Shown: piece after piece, positions 10,411-17,331 of the stretch
Position numbering within the stretch: position 1 is the stretch's first letter
Layout of the letters: every line of letters starts with the position of its first letter
From: Roseomonas mucosa ATCC BAA-692
GTDB taxonomy: Bacteria > Pseudomonadota > Alphaproteobacteria > Acetobacterales > Acetobacteraceae
Assembly: GCF_000622225.1 (NCBI RefSeq)
Contig: NZ_JHWD01000011.1
Span: 64,895-128,894 of the forward strand
Direction: 5' to 3'
Length of the DNA stretch: 64,000 bases
Notes under the pieces: generated by a model
Told to the model about the DNA's origin: nothing
The model's database searches: none
Seen by the model: only the letters and a program-made list of their open reading frames with translations
Translations under genes and position numbers: made by a program

Positions 10411-11232
10411 TCAGAAGGCCGGGATGACGGAACCGGAGAAGGTCTCCGCCACGAAGGCCTTCACCTCGTCACTCTGGTAGGCGCGGACCAGCTTCCTCAC
10501 CCAGGGCTTCTCCTCGTCACCCTGGCGCACCACGATGCGGTTGGAATGCGGGCTGTCGCTGCGCTCGATGGCGATGGCGTCGCGGGTGGGCTGCAGCCCG
10601 GCGGTGAGGGCATAGTTGGTGTTGATCGCCGCCGCGTCCACGTCGTCCAGCGCGCGGGGGAGCTGCGCCGCCTCCAGCTCCACGATGCGCAGGCGCTTCG
10701 GGTTCCCGGTGATGTCGGCGACGGTCACGCGCACATCGGCATTGGCCGGCAGCTGGATGGCGCCCGCCTGGGCGAAGAGCATCAGCCCGCGCCCGCCCTG
10801 GGTCGGGTCGTTGGGGATGGCGATGCGGCCGCCCTGCGGCAGCGCGTCCACCGACTTGACCTTCTTCGAATAGATACCCATCGGGAAGGTCAGGGTCTTG
10901 GCCACCGAGACCAGCTTGAGGCCGCGATCCCTCACCTGCTGTTCCAGAAAGGGCTGGGTCTGGAAGGAGTTCGCGTCCAGGTCGCCCGAGGCGAGCGCCA
11001 CGTTGGGCTGGATGTAGTCGGTGAACTCGATGATGCGGATCACCAGCCCGTCCTTGGCGGCGATGTCGCGCACCCTTTCCATCACCTGGGCGTGCGGGCC
11101 GGCGGTGACGCCCATCTTCAGCGGGCGGGCGGCGGTGCCGATCTCCGCGCCCTGGGCATGGGCGCGGGTCGCGGCGGTGAGGGCCGGAGTGGCGAGGAGG
11201 GCGGCAAGCGCCGCGCGGCGTGCGATGGTCAT
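10411..11232 (-). CDS. metQ: Methionine ABC transporter binding protein, copy 3, first after metI (MetQ/NlpA family)
   Basis: 273 residues with the MetQ blocks GVTAGPHAQVMERVRDIAA, NSFQTQPFLEQQVRDRG, FPMGIYSKKVKSVDALP and PNDPTQGGRGLMLF. The cleft sequence FPMGIYSKK is the most like classical MetQ, so this copy is the likeliest true methionine binder. The signal peptide MTIARRAALAALLATPALTA ends at RAHAQ with no lipobox. It follows metI by 49 bases. Confidence 0.93.
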   Translation of the reverse strand: MTIARRAALAALLATPALTAATRAHAQGAEIGTAARPLKMGVTAGPHAQVMERVRDIAAKDGLVIRIIEFTDYIQPNVALASGDLDANSFQTQPFLEQQVRDRGLKLVSVAKTLTFPMGIYSKKVKSVDALPQGGRIAIPNDPTQGGRGLMLFAQAGAIQLPANADVRVTVADITGNPKRLRIVELEAAQLPRALDDVDAAAINTNYALTAGLQPTRDAIAIERSDSPHSNRIVVRQGDEEKPWVRKLVRAYQSDEVKAFVAETFSGSVIPAF

Positions 11233-11281
11233 GTTCTTCCTTCCCGTGTCGTGTGGCGTTCGTCGTGGGGCGTCCCGCCGT

Positions 11282-11956
11282 TCAGCGATGGCTGACGCGG
11301 CGGACCAGCCAGTCGCCCAGCGATTGCAGGCCCTGGACGAAGAGGATCAGGATGACGACCACGGTCGCCATCACCTCCGGCATGAAACGCTGGTAGCCGA
11401 AGCGGATGCCGAGATCGCCGAGCCCGCCGCCGCCGATGGCACCCGCCATGGCGGAATAGCCGACCAGGCTCACCAGCGTGACGGTGACGGCGGCGATGAT
11501 GCCGGGCATCGCCTCGGGCACCAGCACGCGGGTCAGGATCTGCATCCGCGTCGCGCCCATGGCGCGGGCGGCCTCGATCACCCCCCGGTCCACCTCGCGC
11601 AGCGCGCCTTCGAAAAGACGGGAGATGAAGGCGGTGGAGGCCAGCGCCAGCGGCACGATGGCGGCGGCGGTGCCGATCGAGGTGCCGGCGACCAGCCGGG
11701 TGAAGGGTACGATGGCCACCATCAGGATGATGAAGGGCGTGGAGCGCACCGCGTTGATCAACAGGCCCAGCGGCCGGTTGATCCAGCCGTTCGGGCGCAG
11801 CCCGCCCTGGCCGGTGCTGTAGAGGAGGAGCGCCAGGGGCAGGCCGATCGCCACCGCCACCAGGACGGAAACGAAGACCATGGTGATCGTCTCCCAGGCC
11901 GCGTCGATCATCAGGTCCTGCAAGGCGGGCGGCAGCCAGGGGAACAGGTTGGGCAT
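11282..11956 (-). CDS. metI: Methionine ABC transporter permease MetI
   Basis: The 224-residue permease has the MetI pattern: MIDAAWETITMVFVSVLVA (first membrane segment), NAVRSTPFIILMVAIVPFTR, the EAA loop EAARAMGATRMQILTRVLVPEA and C-terminal GYSAMAGAIGGGGLGDLGIR. The ATG at 11956 overlaps the metN stop by one base (TGATG), so translation is probably coupled. Together with MetN and one MetQ it forms a methionine importer in the inner membrane. Confidence 0.95.
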   Translation of the reverse strand: MPNLFPWLPPALQDLMIDAAWETITMVFVSVLVAVAIGLPLALLLYSTGQGGLRPNGWINRPLGLLINAVRSTPFIILMVAIVPFTRLVAGTSIGTAAAIVPLALASTAFISRLFEGALREVDRGVIEAARAMGATRMQILTRVLVPEAMPGIIAAVTVTLVSLVGYSAMAGAIGGGGLGDLGIRFGYQRFMPEVMATVVVILILFVQGLQSLGDWLVRRVSHR

Positions 11957-13023
11957 CAGCGGGCTTCCCCTTCCTTCACCTCGGCCACGTCGAGGCCGAG
12001 CGAGCGCATCCATTCCACGCCCTGGGCCAGTTGCGCCGGCGCGCCATAGGCCGCCAGCGCCATCAGGCCGAAGGGCTCGCCGCCGATCTCGTCGATGCGG
12101 CCAGAGACGATGTTCAGGTCCAGCCCGAAGCGGCGCGAGGCCTCGCTCACCACCGCGCGGGTGGAATGCGGCCCGGCGAAGAGCACCTGAAGCAGGCGCC
12201 GCTCCTCACCCGGCTGCGGCGCGGGCAGGCGGGCGACGGTGCCGGGCGGCACGGCATGGCCGATCACCTCCGCCACGAAGAGGCGGGTGACGGCCTGCTG
12301 CGGCCGCGTGAAGACGTCGAAGACCCGGCCCTGCTCCACGATCCGCCCGGCCTGCATCACCGCCACGCGGTCGCAGATCGCCTTCACCACCGCCATCTCA
12401 TGGGTGATCAGCAGCACGGTGAGGTCCAGCCGGTCACGCAGCGACCGGATCAGGGACAGGATGTCGGCGGTGGTCTCGGGGTCCAGCGCGCTGGTCGCCT
12501 CGTCGCAAAGCAGCACCTTCGGGTCCGAGGCCAGGGCGCGGGCGATGCCGACGCGCTGCTTCTGCCCGCCCGAGAGCTGCGCCGGATAGGCGTCGCGCTT
12601 GCCCTCCAGCCCGACCAGCGGCAGCAGCTCCCGCACCCGCGCCTCGCGCACCGCGCGGCCGACCCCGGCGATGGAAAGCGGGAAGGCGATGTTCTCCGCC
12701 ACCGTGGCGGAGGAAAGCAGGTTGAAGTGCTGGAAGACCATGCCGATGCCGCGCAGCGCCTGGCGCAGCCCGGCATCGTCCAGCGCCAGCATGTCGCGGC
12801 CCAGCACCTCGACCCGGCCCGTATCCGGGCGTTCCAGCAGGTTGACACAGCGGATCAGCGTGGACTTGCCGGCGCCGGAGCGGCCGACGATGCCATAGAC
12901 CTCGCCCGGCGCCACATCGAGGGAGACGCCGTCCAGCGCCAGCGTCTCCGCCCCGCGCGCGGTGAAGCGGCGTGTCAGATCGCGGAGCCGGATGGCGGCC
13001 GGTGCCTGTTCTTGTGAAGACAT
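11956..13023 (-). CDS. metN: Methionine ABC transporter ATPase MetN with NIL domain
   Basis: This 355-residue ATPase has Walker A GRSGAGKST, signature LSGGQKQRVGIARAL and Walker B VLLCDEATSALD. The last 85 residues or so form the NIL domain, which binds methionine and gives trans-inhibition in characterised MetN. No Shine-Dalgarno sequence precedes the ATG at 13023 (upstream bases GGGTTTTCTC), and an in-frame stop lies just before it, so a longer form is excluded. The stop of a 73-codon leader ORF lies 12 bases upstream, which suggests that translation of metN depends on coupling from the riboswitch-controlled leader. Confidence 0.95.
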   Translation of the reverse strand: MSSQEQAPAAIRLRDLTRRFTARGAETLALDGVSLDVAPGEVYGIVGRSGAGKSTLIRCVNLLERPDTGRVEVLGRDMLALDDAGLRQALRGIGMVFQHFNLLSSATVAENIAFPLSIAGVGRAVREARVRELLPLVGLEGKRDAYPAQLSGGQKQRVGIARALASDPKVLLCDEATSALDPETTADILSLIRSLRDRLDLTVLLITHEMAVVKAICDRVAVMQAGRIVEQGRVFDVFTRPQQAVTRLFVAEVIGHAVPPGTVARLPAPQPGEERRLLQVLFAGPHSTRAVVSEASRRFGLDLNIVSGRIDEIGGEPFGLMALAAYGAPAQLAQGVEWMRSLGLDVAEVKEGEAR

Positions 13024-13035
13024 GAGAAAACCCGG

Positions 13036-13257
13036 TCAGGAAGCTTCTTGGGAGGCATCCTCGCCTCCGGTCCGGCCTGGCGTCGCATGAATGGCGACGG
13101 AGGCCACATGACGATCCGGCAGATCCGGTCTGCGCCGCCGGACCCTCCGTCCGGGGCGGACCGCCTCAGCCTTTCCCGACCAGACGCATGATGCGGCGCA
13201 TCGCGATCCTCCAACACCGTCGGATGACCCACGAAGCAGGACCGGAACGGCCGGCAT
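13036..13257 (-). CDS. Leader ORF between the SAM-II aptamer and metN (73 codons)
   Basis: An open frame starts at ATG 13257, 3 bases after AGGAAG (13261-13266), which lies at the 3' edge of the SAM-II motif, and ends at TGA 13036-13038, 12 bases before the metN ATG. The product is basic and of low complexity (MPAVPVLLRGSSDGVGGSRC, then many Arg/Pro residues), with no family I recognise, so it may not be a functional protein. Its placement suggests a translated relay: SAM would block its ribosome site, and its translation would deliver ribosomes to the SD-less metN. The SD-to-ATG spacing is short, and a second small ORF competes within it. Confidence 0.4.
   Translation of the reverse strand: MPAVPVLLRGSSDGVGGSRCAASCVWSGKAEAVRPGRRVRRRRPDLPDRHVASVAIHATPGRTGGEDASQEAS
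13166..13201 (-). CDS. Possible 11-residue leader peptide inside the metN leader
   Basis: ATG 13201 is preceded by a perfect GGAGG with a 6-base spacer, better than any other site in the leader. It encodes MRRIMRLVGKG and then TGA. It lies in a different frame from the 73-codon ORF and contains two Met codons. GC-rich dyads follow (GGTCCGCCCCGGACGG region, 13141-13165). It may be an upstream regulatory ORF or chance. Confidence 0.25.
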   Translation of the reverse strand: MRRIMRLVGKG

Positions 13258-13260
13258 TCG

Positions 13261-13320
13261 CTTCCTGGCGCTTTAGCTCTTGGTGACGCGGCGCAAGCTG
13301 CATCCGTCAAATCGCCCGCG
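13261..13320 (-). ncRNA. SAM-II type riboswitch aptamer upstream of metNIQQQ
   Basis: Read on the minus strand, the segment matches the SAM-II pattern in order. CGCGG (P1 5' strand) is followed by CGATTTGA, then GCTTGCG, then CCGCG (P1 3' strand), then GCTAAAG and a purine-rich AGGAAG. The P1 arms pair exactly over 5 bp, and GATTTGA, GCTTGC and GCTAAA are the conserved pseudoknot elements known from alphaproteobacterial SAM-II motifs. SAM-II lowers translation when S-adenosylmethionine is high. A methionine-uptake operon is a fitting target. The first AUG is the leader ORF at 13257, not metN, which starts about 240 bases downstream. Confidence 0.85.
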
Positions 13321-13470
13321 GCCCCGGCCAGCATGATTCCGGCAGCAGGACAGCGGCGGAGTTAGGAGGGTTGTCCCGCCCTGTCAAGCAGATGCGGAAA
13401 ATGCACGATCGCCGGACGGATTATTACCTCGCCGCCCGATGCCCATACCCCTCTCGATCGAGGACCCGCC

Positions 13471-13905
13471 CTATTCGCGGACCGGACCGGGTACGCCTTC
13501 CAGGCTCTCGCTGCCCTTGCGTACCCGGTGCGTGCTGGAACCGAAAGCCACCAGCTTGTGGTGGGCGTCGAAAATCTCGAACTGCACGAAATAGGTGCTG
13601 CGGCCCTGCGAGACCACCTTGGCCTCCGCCACCACCCGGCCCGGGGGCACCCGGTTGGCGAAGCGGCAGTTGAGGTCCACCGTCACGCCATAGCGGACAT
13701 GACCCGGCACCGAGCACCACAGGCCCGCCATGCCGGCCGCCTGGTCGGCCAGGGCCATGATCGCCCCGCCATGCATGATCCCGGCGAAGTTCAGGAGCTC
13801 CGGGATCACTTCGCAACCGACGCGGGCATAGCCCTCGCGCCATTCCTCAACCTCGAAGCCCAGGTGATTGGGCAGGCCGCCGGCCCGTTCTTGGATCTCG
13901 CTCAT
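13471..13905 (-). CDS. PaaI/hotdog-fold thioesterase
   Basis: The 144-residue protein has the 4HBT/PaaI signature NFAGIMHGGAIMALADQAAG, then VDLNCRFANRVPPGRVVAEA and VQFEIFDAHHKLVAFGSS. Such enzymes hydrolyse acyl-CoA thioesters as tetramers in the cytoplasm. The His-Gly-Gly of the hotdog helix and the acidic residue that follows (ALADQ) are present. It is a single gene between the metN leader and motA. The metN leader and the region up to 13470 run in the same direction, so the two are probably independent units. The substrate is unknown. Confidence 0.88.
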   Translation of the reverse strand: MSEIQERAGGLPNHLGFEVEEWREGYARVGCEVIPELLNFAGIMHGGAIMALADQAAGMAGLWCSVPGHVRYGVTVDLNCRFANRVPPGRVVAEAKVVSQGRSTYFVQFEIFDAHHKLVAFGSSTHRVRKGSESLEGVPGPVRE

Positions 13906-13954
13906 GCGAGAAGCGGTGGCAGCAGGCCGGCCCCCGCGTCAAGTTCCCCGGGCC

Positions 13955-14821
13955 TCAGGCGATCTGAAGCTCCTGCAGAGTTGTCTCCAGCTCCTGGAAG
14001 CTCGGCATGTGCTGGCTGGGCGCCATCTTGCGGCCGGTCTCCACCGCCACCTGGGGGGCATTGCCCTGCAGATGGGCAACCAGCACGGCGCGGATCACCT
14101 CATAGAACTTGGCTTCCTCCTCCACCACGCCCTTCAGCCGGGCGGCCACGGGGGCCACCATGCCATAGGCCAGCAGCACGCCGAGGAAGGTGCCGACCAG
14201 CGCGCCGCCGATCATGCCGCCCAGCACCGTGGGCGGCTGGTCGATGCTGGCCATGGTCTTGATCACGCCCAGCACCGCCGCGACGATGCCCAGCGCCGGC
14301 AGCGCGTCCGCGATGCTCTGCAGGGCGTGGGAGGGGTGCAGCTCCTCATCCCGCATCTTCTTGAGCTCGCGGGCCATCACATCCTCGATCTGGTGCGGGT
14401 CGTCGGCGTTCATGCCGATCATGCGCAGGTAGTCGCAGATCAGCAGGACGGCGTGGTGGTCCTTCTGGATATCGGGGAAATGGCCGAAAGCGCTGCTTTC
14501 CTCCGGCTTCTCGATATGCGGCTCCAGCGCCATGTTGCCCTTCTGCTGCGCCAGCCGCACCAGGAAGAAGAGCAGGCTGAGCATGCTGACATACTGCGCC
14601 TTGCGGAAGCGCGAGCCCTTGAGCACCTTCGCCAGCCCGCCCAGCGTGTGCTTGATGTCGTTCAGGCTGTTGGCCATGATGAATGTGCCCAGCGCGGCGC
14701 CACCGATGACCATCATCTCGTGCGGCAGGGCATGCATGATGATGCCGAACTTGCCGCCTGCCAGCACATAGCCGCCGAAGACGCAGCCCAGCATCACGGC
14801 GAGGCCCAGGATCGCGTTCAT
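13955..14821 (-). CDS. motA: Flagellar stator protein MotA
   Basis: This 288-residue proton-channel subunit has four membrane segments (1-20, 33-50, about 165-190 and 200-220) and the large cytoplasmic loop. The loop contains LICDYLRMIGMNADDPHQIE and MARELKKMRDEELHPSHALQ, the family block with the charged residues that contact the rotor. The C-terminal motif VIRAVLVAHLQGNAPQVAVE is also typical. It starts at 14821, overlapping the motB stop by 4 bases. On the minus strand motB precedes motA, the reverse of E. coli order. No flagellar structural genes are in the window. Confidence 0.93.
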   Translation of the reverse strand: MNAILGLAVMLGCVFGGYVLAGGKFGIIMHALPHEMMVIGGAALGTFIMANSLNDIKHTLGGLAKVLKGSRFRKAQYVSMLSLLFFLVRLAQQKGNMALEPHIEKPEESSAFGHFPDIQKDHHAVLLICDYLRMIGMNADDPHQIEDVMARELKKMRDEELHPSHALQSIADALPALGIVAAVLGVIKTMASIDQPPTVLGGMIGGALVGTFLGVLLAYGMVAPVAARLKGVVEEEAKFYEVIRAVLVAHLQGNAPQVAVETGRKMAPSQHMPSFQELETTLQELQIA

Positions 14822-15903
14822 CGCGGCGTCGCTCCGGTCGCGGGGGGCTGCGGCGCCTGGCGCAGCAGCAGGATGGAGACGCGGCGGTTGGCCGCGGCCT
14901 CCGGCGCCTCGGGCAGCAGCGGCTCGCGCTCCGCCAGGCCGGCGACGCTGCGCAGGCGGTTCTCGCCCACCCCGTTCTCCACCAGCAGGCGGCGCGTGGC
15001 ATTGGCGCGCTCGGCCGACAGGTCCCAGTTGCTGCGGGCGTCCGTGCGGAAGGGGGTGGCGTCAGTGTGGCCGGTGATGGACACCGCGTTGGGCACGCGG
15101 CGGATCACCGAGGCGACCTTGGCGACCAGGGCTCGGGAGCGTTCGTTCAGCGTGTTGCCGCCGGAGGTGAACATCGGCTTGCCCTCCGAATCCAGGAGCT
15201 GGATCCGCAACCCCTCCGGCACCTGCTCCACCCGGAACTGCTGCGCCAGCTCCGCCAGAACCGGGTCGCCCGCCACGGCGGCGCGGAGCTGGCCGGCCAG
15301 CTGCTCCAGCGCATCGCGCTCCCGCTTCTCCAGCTCCCGCCGCAGCGCGGTCTCCGATGCGGCGGCGAGGTCGGCGTCGCGCCGCGCCGCGCCGTTTCCG
15401 CCGTCGCCGGGAGCGGAGACGGCGAGCGCCGCCTGCCCCGGCTTCGCGTCGGGGGCATCGTCCGGGCCGGGCGGCGCCTCGCGCGTCGCGACCGGCTGGG
15501 CGGGGGTCTCGGTCTCGTCCTCCACCTCGATGTCCTGCAGCACCGGACGGGGGCCGGTCTCGATCCGCGGACTGCTGGTGTCGGTGGAAAGCTGGCCGGG
15601 GGAATGCGGCGTGCTGCCGCCGAAAGGTTGGCCGTTGCCGGAGGTGGACTGGGACATCAGGTTGCTTGGCGCGAAGTAGTCGGCGATGCCCTTGCGCTGC
15701 TGCTCCGTGGTGGCGTTGAGCAGCCACATCAGCAGGAAGAAGGCCATCATGGCCGTGACGAAATCGGCATAGGCGACCTTCCAGGCGCCGCCATGATGGC
15801 CAGCCTCGCCTCCTTCCTCCCGCCGGATGACGATCGTCGGTCCCTGGTTGCGGGTTCTCGCCACGCTCTCCGTGCCCCATGCTGCGCTGCCGTCGGCGCG
15901 CAT
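14818..15903 (-). CDS. motB: Flagellar stator protein MotB
   Basis: Up to 361 residues. A single membrane segment KVAYADFVTAMMAFFLLMWL carries the proton-binding Asp, followed by the plug region (GIADYFAPSNLMSQSTSG), a long linker and an OmpA-like peptidoglycan-binding domain with ITGHTDATPFRTDARSNWDL and SAERANATRRLL. It anchors the stator to the cell wall and forms the ion path with MotA. The start is uncertain: ATG 15903 lacks a good SD, while GTG 15864 has GGAG only 3 bases upstream and gives a more usual N-terminus. The 4-base overlap with motA implies coupling. Confidence 0.92.
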   Translation of the reverse strand: MRADGSAAWGTESVARTRNQGPTIVIRREEGGEAGHHGGAWKVAYADFVTAMMAFFLLMWLLNATTEQQRKGIADYFAPSNLMSQSTSGNGQPFGGSTPHSPGQLSTDTSSPRIETGPRPVLQDIEVEDETETPAQPVATREAPPGPDDAPDAKPGQAALAVSAPGDGGNGAARRDADLAAASETALRRELEKRERDALEQLAGQLRAAVAGDPVLAELAQQFRVEQVPEGLRIQLLDSEGKPMFTSGGNTLNERSRALVAKVASVIRRVPNAVSITGHTDATPFRTDARSNWDLSAERANATRRLLVENGVGENRLRSVAGLAEREPLLPEAPEAAANRRVSILLLRQAPQPPATGATPR

Positions 15904-15954
15904 CCTGCATGGCAGTCCTTAAGCGGCAGTTATGCGGGCCGGGGCTTTGTCGGA

Positions 15955-16150
15955 TCGCGCCGGATAGCCATGCTCTCCGGCGGACTGCCGGTGCCACCTC
16001 TGCTTTCCGGGAATCCCGCGTTTCCACCTGCTCCCGGGAATCAAGCCGCGGAAAAGCGGCTGCCACAGGCGCCAACGAAAGCCCGGGGCCCGGGGACCGG
16101 CTTGGTCCCCGGCGGAGGGGGTCAGGGGAGGCAGCGCCTCCCCCTGGGCG
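15955..16150 (-). repeat. Modular palindromic element, partial copy (modules P3-P2-P1)
   Basis: Contains a decayed P3 dyad at 15959-15981 (GATAGCCATGCTCTCCGGC), a clear P2 hairpin at 16090-16112 (CCGGGGACCGGC-TTGGTCCCC core) and P1 at about 16125-16144 (GGGGAGGCAGCGCCTCCCC). The sequence between them matches the copy at 58390-58705 over much of its length (for example GCGGACTGCCG, CCACCTGCTCCC, AACGAAAGCCCGGGG). Modules P4 and P5 are absent. It lies just downstream of the racemase-like gene. Confidence 0.8.
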
Positions 16151-16192
16151 CGACCCACAAGGGCGACACCCGAAGCGAGGACGTTGCCCGGA

Positions 16193-16924
16193 TCAGCCGC
16201 CGAGACGTCGGGCGAGGGCCGGGGAGAGGTCCAGGGATGGGGCGGAAGACGGCGGCGGCAGGAATGGCAGGGGTTCGCCGAGACTGGCTTCCATCAGGCA
16301 GTCGAGGCTGTCCAGCACCGGCACGGGCAGATGCGCCGCCACGGCGGGGGCCAGGCCTGCCAGCCCGGCGCCACCCAGCACCACCGCGGCAGCCCCTTCC
16401 GCGATGACGGCCTCCGCCGCCTTGGCCAGCAGCCGGGCCGCGCCGTCCGGGTCGCGCGCCAGGACGTCGCCGGCGGGCGGCACGGCGCGGACCAGGATGC
16501 GGTCCGGTCCATGGCCCAGGGCGAAGGCATGTTCCCGCAGCATCGGCACCCAGGCCTCGCCGCCGGTCAGCAGGGCGATCCGGGCCCCGGGGGCCAGCGC
16601 CAGGGCGGCGGCGATGCTGGCCTCGGCCATGCCGCGCACGGGAACGCGGGAGATCTCGCGCGCCGCCAGGAAGCCGGGCTCGCCGAAGCAGGCGATGGCG
16701 ATGCGGTCCACCGCCGGGTCCCGCTCGGCGATGGCCTCCAGCACCGCATGCCCGGCCACGGCCACGGCGGCGCGGGTGGCGATGTAGCGGGCGCCGAAGC
16801 GGGCGGTGCAGGGGATCAGCTCGACATCGCCGCGTCCCTGCCGGGCCAGCCAGGCCTCGGCATGGTGGCGCAGGCGCTCGGTCATCGCGGGGTCGGTGTT
16901 GCCGTTGAGGAGGAGGAGGCGCAT
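16193..16924 (-). CDS. Asp/Glu/hydantoin racemase superfamily protein lacking the second catalytic Cys
   Basis: This 243-residue protein begins MRLLLLNGNTDPAMTERL, the NxNT start of hydantoin-racemase-like proteins. The first catalytic-type cysteine is in IACFGEPGFLAAREI. The block that normally reads LGCAG reads VVLGGAGLAGL, so the second cysteine is Gly (codon GGC, one base from TGC). Two-base racemisation should therefore be impaired. Family relatives include arylmalonate decarboxylase and maleate isomerase, where cysteine losses go with changed chemistry. The ATG at 16924 is set by homology; the upstream extension is not protein-like. A hydantoinase-type gene occurs at the window start but is not linked. 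Confidence 0.82.
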   Translation of the reverse strand: MRLLLLNGNTDPAMTERLRHHAEAWLARQGRGDVELIPCTARFGARYIATRAAVAVAGHAVLEAIAERDPAVDRIAIACFGEPGFLAAREISRVPVRGMAEASIAAALALAPGARIALLTGGEAWVPMLREHAFALGHGPDRILVRAVPPAGDVLARDPDGAARLLAKAAEAVIAEGAAAVVLGGAGLAGLAPAVAAHLPVPVLDSLDCLMEASLGEPLPFLPPPSSAPSLDLSPALARRLGG

Positions 16925-16970
16925 CGGCCGGGCAGGATGCCCCGCGCGGGCGGGATTGCGAAGGGGCCCT

Positions 16971-17315
16971 TCAGCCCCGTTCCGGCGGGGCCGTTTCCAG
17001 CGCGGCGTACCAGCCGGCATAGGGCGTGTTGCGCGCTAGGTGGCGATTGTAGTCGGGGGCGCCGTCCTGCCACCAGACCGGGCCGCGCTCGCCCAGGCCC
17101 CGCTTGGCCTCGTCCACCGCCTGCCGCGCGGCGCGCAGTGCCTCCGTGTCGCCCTGCCGGCCAGCCTCGCGCACGGCACGGCGGGCCCGCATCAGGGCCT
17201 GGACCAGCACCCCGCGTTCGGATTCGGGAAGGGCGGGATCGGCGCGGCGCCAGAGCCGGCCGCGCACCACGAGGTAGCGGCCATCCGGCGTGACCGGCGC
17301 GGGAGCGTCGGTCAC
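16971..17315 (-). CDS. Conserved small protein of unknown function
   Basis: 114 residues: GRYLVVRGRLWRRADPALPE at the N-terminus, a helical Arg/Ala-rich middle (VLVQALMRARRAVREAGRQG) and a conserved-looking C-terminal block ERGPVWWQDGAPDYNRHLA followed by NTPYAGWY. I recognise this layout from uncharacterised proteobacterial proteins, some labelled in databases as biopolymer-transporter related, but cannot assign a function. No signal peptide or membrane segment. It ends 46 bases before the racemase-like gene and follows the lytic transglycosylase gene by 16 bases, so the three could be co-transcribed. Confidence 0.75.
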   Translation of the reverse strand: MTDAPAPVTPDGRYLVVRGRLWRRADPALPESERGVLVQALMRARRAVREAGRQGDTEALRAARQAVDEAKRGLGERGPVWWQDGAPDYNRHLARNTPYAGWYAALETAPPERG

Positions 17316-17331
17316 GCCGGATGGCCTTCGC

